64,000 nt of DNA from Fibrobacter sp. UWB10. GTDB taxonomy: Bacteria; Fibrobacterota; Fibrobacteria; Fibrobacterales; Fibrobacteraceae. The stretch covers positions 62,001 through 126,000 of the forward strand of contig NZ_FXUE01000001.1 in assembly GCF_900182935.1 (NCBI RefSeq), given 5' to 3'. This document shows, in pieces, positions 42,956 to 51,199 of this stretch (position 1 is its first letter; each line of letters opens with the position of its first letter). The notes under the pieces were generated by a model. The model was not told where the DNA came from. It made no database searches and worked only from the letters and a program-made list of their open reading frames with translations. Position numbers and translations under genes: made by a program.

Positions 42956-42982
42956 AGCCGCACCCTATGGGTGCGGCTTTTT
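42956..42982 (+). terminator. Terminator after the radical SAM operon
   Basis: AGCCGCACCC (42956-42965) and GGGTGCGGCT (42969-42978) form a perfect 10-bp stem with a 3-base loop, then TTTT. It stands after the duplicated 3' end. From 42983 to 43171 I see AT-rich sequence with no gene; a TATTAT -10-like hexamer lies 8 bases before the next ATG. Confidence 0.85.
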
Positions 42983-43171
42983 CCAAACCATTACCTAGCC
43001 TTGTAATTAGCTTGGCTGTAAGATAGGTTTTTAACCTCAAAATTCAACGGATTCACAAAACAAAGTGTTGTACATAAAAACAACAGTGAAATACTTAAAA
43101 ACCCTTATTTTTCGCTTATTTCGCGAAAAACAACGAATCAAAGTGTGAATTTTTAGATATTATTTATACCG

Positions 43172-45316
43172 ATGTTACAAGCGAGCCTCACATCGAATCA
43201 AACGCACATTGTAGATGTGCTTTTAAAGAAGAATCCCAAGCTTGACCGAGAGATTCTTGAAAAGGCTGTAGCTTTTATTGCAGAGGCTCACGAGGGGCAA
43301 TACCGCAAGAGCGGAATGCCTTACACAGAACACCCCTACGAGGTTGCAAAGATCCTTGCAGACCTAAAGCAAGACCAGTCGACGGTCTTGGCCGGGTTGT
43401 TGCACGATGTGGTCGAAGATACCGACCACTCACTCGAAGAAATTGCCGAAAAATTTGGCGATGACACCGCCTTCATGGTAGATGCCGTCACCAAGATTAC
43501 AGCCGCTCAAGAATCGAGCAAGACCGCCCAAAAAGCGGAAACGTACCGAAAGTTAATTGTCGCCATGGCGAAAGACCCTCGGGTCATCATGATCAAAATC
43601 GCAGACCGCATTCACAACATGCGTACCATGCGATACATGAAGCCCGAAAAGCGCCAGGCAATCGCACAAGAAACACTCGACATTTACATTCCGCTCACGC
43701 ACAGGTTCGGTCTTTACAAGCTCAAGAACGAACTCGAAGATTTAAGTTTCAAGTACGTAAATCCCGACGAATACCAGAAGCTGGTGGACCTGCTCATCGA
43801 GAACAAAGAATCCCGCGAAAAGTATATCCAGTCGGTGATTGGCCCTCTGCAAATCAAGATGGCACTCGAAGATTTCGACTGCACCATCCAGGGGCGCACC
43901 AAGAACATTTACAGCATCTACAACAAGATGATTAGCCGTGGCTGCCAGTTCGAAGACATCTTCGACATTTTCGCCATCCGCATCATTGTAGAAACCATTC
44001 CCGAATGCTACCTGGCTTTGGGCTACGTCCACAACCTGTGGACGCCCCTGCAGAGTCGCTTTAAAGACTACATCGCGACCCCGAAGCCGAACCTTTACCA
44101 GAGCATTCACACCACCGTGATTGGTCCTGAAAACAAGATGGTCGAAGTCCAGATTCGAACCAAGGATATGGACCTGACCGCCGAAAAGGGATTCGCCGCC
44201 CACTGGGCCTACAAGCTTGAAACCCAGCACGAAGGCGAAGAACTGGCCTGGCTGAACCACATGGTGAAGTTGCAGTCCGAAATTTCGGACTCCAAGGAAT
44301 ACCTCGACTTCTTGAAGGTGGACCTGAAACCCGCCGGCATGACCGTGTTTACCCCCAAGGGCACTTCGATTGAACTGCCGCAGGGGTCCATTGTTTTGGA
44401 CTTTGCGTTTGCCGTTCATACCGAACTTGGCCTGCACTGCATTGGCGCGAAGATTAACGACGAAGTGGTGAACCTTGATACGGTTGTGGAACACGGAGCC
44501 ACCATTCAGGTGCTCAAGAGCCCGAACCAGGAACCCAGCCCCGAATGGCTTGAAATGGTCAAGACCGTGAAGGCCAAACAGGAACTGCGCCGCTGGATGA
44601 AAAACAGCATCATGAAGCAGGCCCTGGACCTGGGTAAAGAAATTTGGGTCCGCGAACTTAGACTGCAAAAAATCGAAAAGGACAAGCGTCCTTCCGAAGA
44701 AAGCATTTGCAAGTACTTTGGCACACCGACCATCGACGACTTTTACGAACGCATTGGCCAGGGCGAACTTCCGCTCGCAGATATCCAGCGCTTTTTGAAC
44801 GGTGGCGAAACCACGCAAAAGGAATCGACCGCACTCCGGTTCTTCCCGATGTTCAACAAAGACGTGAAGGCCGAACGCAAAGACGAAATGCCTCTGCAAA
44901 TCGGGCAAGAAACCAGTTTGGTGGTTCACTTTGCCAAGTGCTGTAGCCCGATTCCCGGCGATCCGGTGGTGGGAGTCTTGCGTCCGAAAATCGGTATCGA
45001 AGTCCACAATACGGACTGTCCGCAGCTCAAGAACCTGCCGATGGAACAGCGCATTGCAGTGGAATGGAGCGAAGACATTAAGCATTCGTTCGAGACGCAC
45101 CTCACGATTGACACCGAGAACCGCAAGAACATTACGTTCGACGTGTTGCAGGAACTCAAGCGCGCCAATGTTTTCCTTGACCGCATTACGGCAGCAAGCC
45201 AACATTACTCGGGCAGAATCCGGCTGGTGTTCAAGGCTTTCCGCAAGGAACAAGTCGATACAATCATTAACGCTATCAAGAGTATTTCTGGCGTAAAACA
45301 GGTGGTAAAATCATGA
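43172..45316 (+). CDS. rel: Bifunctional (p)ppGpp synthetase/hydrolase
   Basis: The 714-residue protein has the full long RSH layout. The N-terminal HD hydrolase includes His78-Asp79 in LLHDVVEDTD. The synthetase domain carries RFKDYIATPKPNLYQSIHT near residue 295; its RxKD form is typical of bifunctional Rel/SpoT. TGS (from about residue 390, starting VFTPKG), the zinc-finger-like CCSPIPGD segment and a C-terminal ACT domain follow. It makes and degrades the starvation alarmone at the ribosome. The hydrolase residues are intact, as needed for a single-copy Rel. It overlaps the next gene by ATGA. Confidence 0.95.
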   Translation: MLQASLTSNQTHIVDVLLKKNPKLDREILEKAVAFIAEAHEGQYRKSGMPYTEHPYEVAKILADLKQDQSTVLAGLLHDVVEDTDHSLEEIAEKFGDDTAFMVDAVTKITAAQESSKTAQKAETYRKLIVAMAKDPRVIMIKIADRIHNMRTMRYMKPEKRQAIAQETLDIYIPLTHRFGLYKLKNELEDLSFKYVNPDEYQKLVDLLIENKESREKYIQSVIGPLQIKMALEDFDCTIQGRTKNIYSIYNKMISRGCQFEDIFDIFAIRIIVETIPECYLALGYVHNLWTPLQSRFKDYIATPKPNLYQSIHTTVIGPENKMVEVQIRTKDMDLTAEKGFAAHWAYKLETQHEGEELAWLNHMVKLQSEISDSKEYLDFLKVDLKPAGMTVFTPKGTSIELPQGSIVLDFAFAVHTELGLHCIGAKINDEVVNLDTVVEHGATIQVLKSPNQEPSPEWLEMVKTVKAKQELRRWMKNSIMKQALDLGKEIWVRELRLQKIEKDKRPSEESICKYFGTPTIDDFYERIGQGELPLADIQRFLNGGETTQKESTALRFFPMFNKDVKAERKDEMPLQIGQETSLVVHFAKCCSPIPGDPVVGVLRPKIGIEVHNTDCPQLKNLPMEQRIAVEWSEDIKHSFETHLTIDTENRKNITFDVLQELKRANVFLDRITAASQHYSGRIRLVFKAFRKEQVDTIINAIKSISGVKQVVKS

Positions 45317-45906
45317 TTTCAAAGCTCCACCATAGCGACTACACGCTCAAGAACCGCGCCTTCAACTGTCGTATGCGTAACCGCTACTACGAAGAAGTCT
45401 ACTACGCGTTCAGAGCCATTTTTCCGAATGAAGTCGCTGAGCGGAGCGAAAAGAATCCAGTTGCCGACACCATCTGGTTCCAGAACCTGAGCAAAGAAAT
45501 CAAACGCTACGAAAGGCTAATCATGACCTGCCTGGAATACGCGCAAGCCGCCATCTTTTACGGCAAGGCCGAAAACAAGGCCATGTATTCCAAGGACAAG
45601 CGTTGGGGTATATTGCAAGAAGAAATCTTCTTGGTTCACTTTTTGCAAGAGCTACTATCTACCACACGCTACGTGATTGCCCGAATCGACACCGACCAAA
45701 TGCTACAACGCTGGGCCGGCGAAATGCAAGACCTAAAAACCAAACCGGTGGCATCAGGTTACGTGAACGCCATTCAAGAAAAACTGAACGAAATGAACGC
45801 AGCCACGCTTGACGAATTCAAGGATTTGCTCAAACACGTGCTAGACCGATTCCAGATAGGAAACACGCTGTTTGGTACGGTTCAGGAGCTACAGAACTTT
45901 TACTAA
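45313..45906 (+). CDS. Helical protein of unknown function coupled to rel
   Basis: The 197-residue product is mostly helical and charged, with many Tyr and Arg, no signal peptide and no membrane segment. I do not recognise it. It starts inside the end of rel (ATGA) and is 29 bases upstream of nuoA, so it may be expressed with either. One stretch, EVAERSEKNP (residues about 41-50), has DNA like the GAGCGGAGCGAAA core of the repeat seen in trpCF, so a repeat fragment may have been absorbed here as well. Co-translation suggests a link to Rel, unproved. Confidence 0.6.
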   Translation: MISKLHHSDYTLKNRAFNCRMRNRYYEEVYYAFRAIFPNEVAERSEKNPVADTIWFQNLSKEIKRYERLIMTCLEYAQAAIFYGKAENKAMYSKDKRWGILQEEIFLVHFLQELLSTTRYVIARIDTDQMLQRWAGEMQDLKTKPVASGYVNAIQEKLNEMNAATLDEFKDLLKHVLDRFQIGNTLFGTVQELQNFY

Positions 45907-45935
45907 ACGAGAGACGAAAGACAAGAGACACAAAA

Positions 45936-46316
45936 ATGTCAGAGTACATCATCCTTTCAATCTTCCTTTTCCTGGGCGCGTTTATCGCGGCAGCAGCTAC
46001 CGTTACGGGGTTACTGCTCGGTTACCGCACCAAGAATACCAAGAACAAGATGGCGCCATACGAATGCGGTATGGAAACCATCGGAAATGCGCGAATCCAG
46101 TTCAAGGTAGGTTACTACCTGTTTGCGCTTCTGTTCCTGGTGTTTGACATCGAAGCCCTTTTCCTGTTCCCCGTCATGGCGAACTTCAAGGAAATTATGG
46201 CTGGCAACACTCCGCTGCCCCCTCAAGTCGTTGTCATTGACCTTGTGATTTTCATGGCAATCCTCGTTTCGGGCCTTGCCTACGCATGGAAGAAAGGAAT
46301 CCTTAAGTGGGAATAA
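45936..46316 (+). CDS. nuoA: NADH-quinone oxidoreductase subunit A
   Basis: A 126-residue membrane protein with three helices and the NuoA hallmark [13 protein letters not shown] loop (about residues 34-46) between TM1 and TM2, then [27 protein letters not shown]. It sits at the junction of the membrane and peripheral arms of complex I, near the quinone channel. It is the first of ten nuo genes that run to 56.1 kb on one strand with gaps of a few bases or overlaps. The fused nuoBC gene follows by 4 bases. Confidence 0.95.
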   Translation: MSEYIILSIFLFLGAFIAAAATVTGLLLGYRTKNTKNKMAPYECGMETIGNARIQFKVGYYLFALLFLVFDIEALFLFPVMANFKEIMAGNTPLPPQVVVIDLVIFMAILVSGLAYAWKKGILKWE

Positions 46317-46320
46317 CCCT

Positions 46321-47580
46321 ATGGGAATTATCAACCTAGCTCCTAAGATTTTAGATCCTATCCCGGGCGGCAAGTATGTCGTCAACGCGATAGACTACGT
46401 TGTAAACTGGGCCCGAGCAAACTCGATTTGGCCCCTCACCTACGGCACAAGTTGCTGCGCCATCGAAATGATGAGTAGCTCTATGGCCCGCTACGATATC
46501 GCCCGCTTTGGCTCCGAAGTGTTCCGCGCTTCGCCCCGCCAGGCGGACCTTTTCATTATCGCAGGAACCATTACCCGCCGTATGGCGCCCGCTCTCCAGA
46601 TGCTCTGGGAACAAATGCCCGGCCCCAAGTACGTGCTTGCCATGGGCGCTTGCACCATCAGCGGTGGCCCGTTCATTTATGATAACTACGCTGTGGTGCG
46701 CGGGGCGCAGAACCTGATTCCGGTCGACGTATTCGTCCCTGGTTGCCCGCCTCGCCCCGAAGCCTTGTTCCACGGACTTTTGACTCTGCGCGAAAAGATT
46801 TTGAAGGAAACCTGCCGCGAACCTTGGCACGAAGGCGACGTGCGTAACGTGTCGACTATGGACCGCTACCGTGAAGCCGCCAAGGCATGGGCCGCCCTCG
46901 AACGCATCAAGGATGAGGAAATGGCCGAAGCCCGCGCCAAGTTCAAGGAAGAAAATCCGGATTACAAGAGCAGCTTCAAGCCCGTGCGCGTGAAAAAGGA
47001 AGACTTCCCCGAAGTGGAACGAGTCGCCTGCAAGCGCTTTGGTTTAAGCCAACTTGACATTTACAAGAAGCTCAAGGCGAAGTTCCCAAACATCACCGTG
47101 CACACGCACAGTGAAGACCCGATTGAAGACGTTGTGGCCGCCATGCCCGCCGACCGTCCGCTCGAAGTGATGATCGATGTGGAAGACTACTTGCCCGCTG
47201 TCGAATACGTGAAAAACGATCCCGAATTCAAAATGAATTACCTGATTGACGTTACGGCAATCGACTACGATGACCACTTTGACATGGTAACGCAGTTGCG
47301 CAGCCTCGAAAAGGGCCACAAGGTATTCTTCTGCGTGCAAATCAAGAAGAACTTCAACATTCCCGAAGAAGATCGCCCGACAGCGCTGCTCGGATCCGTT
47401 CCGACAATTAGCCACCTGTACCCGGGCGCCGAAGTCAAGGAACGCGAAGTTTATGACATGTTCGGCATCAACTTTGAAGGTCACCCCGACCTGCGCCGCA
47501 TTTTCTTGGACAAGGACTTTGTAGGCTACCCCTTGCGTAAAGACTTTACCCACCCGCAAATGATCAAGAGGCCCGTATGA
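46321..47580 (+). CDS. nuoBC: Fused NADH-quinone oxidoreductase subunits B and C
   Basis: From the ATG at 46321 the product has 419 residues. The NuoB part (1 to about 170) has all four ligands of cluster N2: Cys45 and Cys46 (GTSCCAIEM), Cys111 (GACTISGG) and Cys142 (GCPPRPE). A charged helical linker of about 60 residues follows. The NuoC part then has the family signature [23 protein letters not shown] and YPLRKDF. Both belong to the peripheral arm that hands electrons to quinone. NuoC is usually separate or fused to NuoD; a B-C fusion is less usual. The stop overlaps nuoD by ATGA. Confidence 0.93.
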   Translation: MGIINLAPKILDPIPGGKYVVNAIDYVVNWARANSIWPLTYGTSCCAIEMMSSSMARYDIARFGSEVFRASPRQADLFIIAGTITRRMAPALQMLWEQMPGPKYVLAMGACTISGGPFIYDNYAVVRGAQNLIPVDVFVPGCPPRPEALFHGLLTLREKILKETCREPWHEGDVRNVSTMDRYREAAKAWAALERIKDEEMAEARAKFKEENPDYKSSFKPVRVKKEDFPEVERVACKRFGLSQLDIYKKLKAKFPNITVHTHSEDPIEDVVAAMPADRPLEVMIDVEDYLPAVEYVKNDPEFKMNYLIDVTAIDYDDHFDMVTQLRSLEKGHKVFFCVQIKKNFNIPEEDRPTALLGSVPTISHLYPGAEVKEREVYDMFGINFEGHPDLRRIFLDKDFVGYPLRKDFTHPQMIKRPV

Positions 47581-48719
47581 GTATGACAAGACTCCCGCCG
47601 GGATTCAAGATTACCCGCGATACCAATACCGAAGAATTTTTCATTAACATGGGCCCGCAGCACCCGAGTACACACGGTGCATTGCGCCTCGCCCTGCGTA
47701 TGGACGGCGAAAACATTGTGGAAATCGTGCCGCACTTTGGCTACATCCACCGCGGCATGGAAAAGCAGGCCGAATCCATGAGCTACCTGCAGTACATCGC
47801 CATGTCTGACCGTCAGGACTATTTGACCGCCATCCAGAACAACCTGGGTGTTGTCATCGCTCTTGAAAAGGGCATGAACATTGGCGTGCCCGAAAAAGGC
47901 GAATACATTCGCGTGATGCTTTCGGAACTCGGACGTATCGCTAGCCACCTGGTGTTCTTCGGCTGCTTCGGCGGCGATTTGGGCGGCCAGACCTGCTTGC
48001 TGTTCGGCTTCAAGGAACGCGAAATGATCCACGACATTCTGGAAGAAGTCACCGGATCGCGCCTGACCACCAACTTCTTTAGACCGGGTGGCAGCCGCTT
48101 TGATGTTCCCGAAAACTTTATCGACCGCGTGAAAGCATTCCTCAAGCACCTCGAAGGTGCGATGAAGGACTACGAAAGATTCCTTTCGAAGAACATCATC
48201 GTGCTTGAACGCAGCAAGGGCATCGGCATTCTTTCTGCCGAAGACGCCATCGCTTACGGATGTTCCGGCCCGGTACTTCGTGCCAGCGGCGTCGACTTCG
48301 ATGTGCGCAAGGCGAACCCCTATAGCATTTACGACCAACTGCAGTTTGACGTGCCCGTGACCTACACCGGCGACTGCTACGACCGCTACACGGTGCGTAT
48401 CGCTGAAATTCACGAATCTATGCGCATTCTGTACCAGTGCATTGAAAAGTTCCCGAAAGAAGGCCCCTGGCGCTCCAAGGAAAAGCCGGTGCGCCTTCCG
48501 GTCGGTCGCTACTATAGCGAGATTGAAACCGCAAAGGGTCTGTATGCCACTTACGTGGTGGCCGCCACAACCGGCGAAAAGCCTTACCGTATTCACACGC
48601 GTGGGCCGAGCTTCCCGCACATTGCCGCCCTCAACAAGATGGCGCAGGGCCACAAGATTTCGGACCTTGTGACCATTATGGCAACGCTTGACCCGGTGAT
48701 TCCCGAAATTGACAGGTAA
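47577..48719 (+). CDS. nuoD: NADH-quinone oxidoreductase subunit D
   Basis: The 380-residue protein starts [10 protein letters not shown] and carries [10 protein letters not shown], the HRGMEK strand and the later C-terminal IPEIDR, all typical of NuoD. It forms the quinone-binding site with NuoB, as the descendant of a NiFe-hydrogenase large subunit. The hydrogenase metal Cys residues are absent as expected. It is slightly shorter than E. coli NuoD but complete. It overlaps nuoBC and is followed 3 bases later by nuoH. A second ATG two codons in could be the start. Confidence 0.95.
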   Translation: MSMTRLPPGFKITRDTNTEEFFINMGPQHPSTHGALRLALRMDGENIVEIVPHFGYIHRGMEKQAESMSYLQYIAMSDRQDYLTAIQNNLGVVIALEKGMNIGVPEKGEYIRVMLSELGRIASHLVFFGCFGGDLGGQTCLLFGFKEREMIHDILEEVTGSRLTTNFFRPGGSRFDVPENFIDRVKAFLKHLEGAMKDYERFLSKNIIVLERSKGIGILSAEDAIAYGCSGPVLRASGVDFDVRKANPYSIYDQLQFDVPVTYTGDCYDRYTVRIAEIHESMRILYQCIEKFPKEGPWRSKEKPVRLPVGRYYSEIETAKGLYATYVVAATTGEKPYRIHTRGPSFPHIAALNKMAQGHKISDLVTIMATLDPVIPEIDR

Positions 48720-48722
48720 TAT

Positions 48723-49844
48723 ATGTTTGTACCTTCTATTACACATCCTGTAGGCGACTTTATTCGCGAATGGGTTCCGAAGCTTTCGGCTTACTTGCCC
48801 GAACAGCTGCAGTCCCAGACGCTCGATAGTATTGCCGCCTTCTTGATTAACGCGCTCCTCTGCATTATCGCAGTCTGCGCTGTGAATATCGGTTCTGCCC
48901 CGATTCTGATTTACATGGAACGCAAGGTTTGCGCCCACGTGCAATGCCGCTTGGGCCCCATGCGTCTCGGTTGGCATGGTACTCTGCAGACCATCGCCGA
49001 TGTGATCAAGATGCTCTTCAAGGAAGTCTATTCCCCGAGCGGCGCCGACAAGCTGATGTTCTATGTAGCACCGCTGATTGTGCTGATTGCCCCGTTCATT
49101 ATCGCAGCCCTGATTCCGTTCGACCACAACCTGATTGTCGCCGACATCGATATGGGCATTCCGATGATTATCGCGGTAAACGGCTTTGGCGTGCTGGGAA
49201 TTTTGCTTGGCGGCTGGAGCAGCAACAACAAGTATTCCTTGCTCGGTGCTCTCCGTAGCGGCGCCCAGATGATCAGCTACGAAATCTCTTTTGCGATGAT
49301 TCTTTTGTTCGTCGTAATGATTTCGGGTTCTACAAGCCTGATGGACATTGCCCAGGCTCAGGACGGCACGGTTCTTGACTGGTTTATCTTCAAGATTCCG
49401 GTGCTCGGCTTTATCGCCTTCATTCTCTTCTTTATTTCTAGTACCGCTGAAATGAACCGCGCTCCCTTCGACATTGCCGAAGCAGAACAGGAACTGACTG
49501 GTGGTTACCACACGGAATACAACGGCACCCCGTTTGCCATGTTCTACCTGGCCGAATATATCGCCTTGGTCACGAACTCGGCACTTGCCGCCACCTGTTT
49601 CTTGGGTGGATTCCATGCACCCTGCATTGGCGTTGCCGCTATCGATGGCGTTCTGCAGATGGTACCCGGAGTCGTGTGGCTCTTCGCGAAGATTTACTTT
49701 ATGATTTGGTGCTACATGATGGTGCGCTGGACATTTGTCCGCCCGCGTGTGGACCAGCTCATGGACTTTGAATGGAAATTCCTTTTGCCGGTGAACTTGG
49801 TACTCCTTGCCGCCGGCGCCGTGTGGATGATTTTTGTAGGGTAA
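48723..49844 (+). CDS. nuoH: NADH-quinone oxidoreductase subunit H
   Basis: A 373-residue protein with about eight helices and the NuoH signatures: MERKVCAHVQCRLGPMRLG near residue 62, the EISFAMILLFVVM helix, and EMNRAPFDIAEAEQELTGGYHTEYNG with its conserved acidic loop near residue 245. It forms the floor of the quinone cavity and the first part of the proton path. The longer N-terminus includes about 30 residues before TM1. Order nuoD-H-I, with no nuoEFG between, is as in clusters that lack the NADH-oxidising module. Confidence 0.95.
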   Translation: MFVPSITHPVGDFIREWVPKLSAYLPEQLQSQTLDSIAAFLINALLCIIAVCAVNIGSAPILIYMERKVCAHVQCRLGPMRLGWHGTLQTIADVIKMLFKEVYSPSGADKLMFYVAPLIVLIAPFIIAALIPFDHNLIVADIDMGIPMIIAVNGFGVLGILLGGWSSNNKYSLLGALRSGAQMISYEISFAMILLFVVMISGSTSLMDIAQAQDGTVLDWFIFKIPVLGFIAFILFFISSTAEMNRAPFDIAEAEQELTGGYHTEYNGTPFAMFYLAEYIALVTNSALAATCFLGGFHAPCIGVAAIDGVLQMVPGVVWLFAKIYFMIWCYMMVRWTFVRPRVDQLMDFEWKFLLPVNLVLLAAGAVWMIFVG

Positions 49845-49845
49845 T

Positions 49846-50319
49846 ATGCAAGAAAAACTTTCAACACGCCGATACATCAAGCGCTACCTGAAGCGCTGCA
49901 TTACGGGCCCCTGGAGTCTGATTTGCGGTCTGTCCGTTTCGCTTAAGTATTTCTTTGACCCCAGACGCATCGTGACCGAGCAGTATCCTGAAAACAGGAA
50001 GACGCTCAAGATGCACGAACGTTACCGCGGCCGCCTCGAAATGATCGAAGACGCCGATGGCAATAACCATTGCACCGCTTGCGGCATGTGCGAACGCGCC
50101 TGCCCGAACGCCTCGATCAACGTACTTTCGACCAAGAATATCGCAGGCAAGAAAGTGCTCGGTCGTTACGTTTACCACTTTGCGAGTTGCACCCAGTGCG
50201 GGCTTTGCGTAGAAGCCTGCCCGTTTGGCGCTATTCGCATGAGCCAGGCGTTCGAAGTCGCCACCACCGACCCGAACACGCTCGAAATGATTCTCAACAA
50301 GAAGGAGGGCCAAGGCTAA
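49846..50319 (+). CDS. nuoI: NADH-quinone oxidoreductase subunit I
   Basis: A 157-residue protein with two [4Fe-4S] ferredoxin motifs: C-x2-C-x2-C-x3-CP in CTACGMCERACP (about residues 76-87) and in CTQCGLCVEACP (about residues 113-124). These hold clusters N6a and N6b in the peripheral arm. The N-terminal helix lies on the membrane. The ATG follows nuoH's stop by one base; its stop shares an A with the nuoJ ATG (TAATG). Confidence 0.95.
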   Translation: MQEKLSTRRYIKRYLKRCITGPWSLICGLSVSLKYFFDPRRIVTEQYPENRKTLKMHERYRGRLEMIEDADGNNHCTACGMCERACPNASINVLSTKNIAGKKVLGRYVYHFASCTQCGLCVEACPFGAIRMSQAFEVATTDPNTLEMILNKKEGQG

Positions 50320-50897
50320 TGATCCAGAATCTGTTGGCTGGGCTTATCCCACAGAATATCGCTTTCCCGCTCGGGGGTATGGACCTCGCGTTCTACGCGG
50401 TCGCCTTCATTATCCTTGTAACGGCTGTTTGTACGGTTGCAGTCAAGAACATTCTGCAGAGCGCCGTATTCCTGATTTTCAGCTTCGTCGCAACCGCGAT
50501 TCTTTACCTGCTTTTGCATGCGGAATTTACCGCACTCGCCCAGGTGATGGTCTATGTGGGCGGCGTCGTGATTTTCGTGGTGTTCACGATTCTCTTGACA
50601 AGCCGCCTCGGCGAAGATGCCTTCTCGGTCAAAATTCCGAGAATCTTTGCTGCATTCGCACTATCGATTATCTTTGTACTCGTGATGGTCAAGTGCCTGT
50701 TGCCCATCGAAGGACTTTCGAGCGGAGCAGTCGCTGCCCCCGAAGGCTACGCCTCGCTCAAGGCTTTCGCCTTTAGATTGCTCGGCTACGGCGAAGACGG
50801 ATTCGTGATTCCGTTCGAAGTCGTGAGTATCCTTCTCTTGATGACTCTGATTTGCGCCATCACGATTGCCCGCAAAGGCAAGGAGGACGAAGAATGA
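50319..50897 (+). CDS. nuoJ: NADH-quinone oxidoreductase subunit J
   Basis: From the ATG at 50319 the product has 192 residues and five membrane helices, with the NuoJ TM3 pattern AEFTALAQVMVYVGGVVIFVVF (described, residues about 66-87), including the conserved Tyr and Gly-Gly at the pi-bulge. It is part of the proton path next to NuoA and NuoK. It begins in the nuoI stop (TAATG) and ends in the nuoK start (ATGA), so the three are tightly coupled. Confidence 0.94.
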   Translation: MIQNLLAGLIPQNIAFPLGGMDLAFYAVAFIILVTAVCTVAVKNILQSAVFLIFSFVATAILYLLLHAEFTALAQVMVYVGGVVIFVVFTILLTSRLGEDAFSVKIPRIFAAFALSIIFVLVMVKCLLPIEGLSSGAVAAPEGYASLKAFAFRLLGYGEDGFVIPFEVVSILLLMTLICAITIARKGKEDEE

Positions 50898-51199
50898 CTT
50901 TAATGAATTGCCTTATTCTTGCATTCTTGCTGTTTGGCATTGGCGTTTGGGGCTTAATGCGCCGCCGTCACTTGATTGGCATGCTGATTTCGATTGAACT
51001 CATGCTGAATGCAGCGAACATTAACTTTATTTCGTTTGCCTACTTTAGCGCAAAGGACTCGACCGCAGGCGCCTTGTTCAGCATCTTCGTGATTGCCGTG
51101 ACCGCCTGCGAAATGGCAATTGCACTTGCCATTATCGTGTCGATGTACCGCCGCTATAAGAGCTTGGACGTAGAACAGTTGAGGGACCTCCATGATTAA
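50894..51199 (+). CDS. nuoK: NADH-quinone oxidoreductase subunit K
   Basis: A 101-residue protein with three helices, starting MTLMNCLILAF. The essential glutamates are present: one in ISIELMLNAANINF (TM2) and one in VTACEMAIALAI (TM3), matching the proton-channel residues of E. coli NuoK. It overlaps nuoJ by ATGA and nuoL by 8 bases. The length equals the family norm. Confidence 0.94.
   Translation: MTLMNCLILAFLLFGIGVWGLMRRRHLIGMLISIELMLNAANINFISFAYFSAKDSTAGALFSIFVIAVTACEMAIALAIIVSMYRRYKSLDVEQLRDLHD

Noticed and set aside
43172-43211. Considered a leaderless promoter for rel (TATTAT 8 bases before the ATG)
   Set aside because: No usable -35 lies 16-18 bases upstream, so I left it out of the leaderless set.
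43742-45253. 503-codon minus-strand frame opposite rel
   Set aside because: Shadow frame; the sense gene has all RSH domains.
47526-49880. 784-codon minus-strand frame opposite nuoD and nuoH
   Set aside because: It overlaps conserved nuo genes entirely and shows no family motif.
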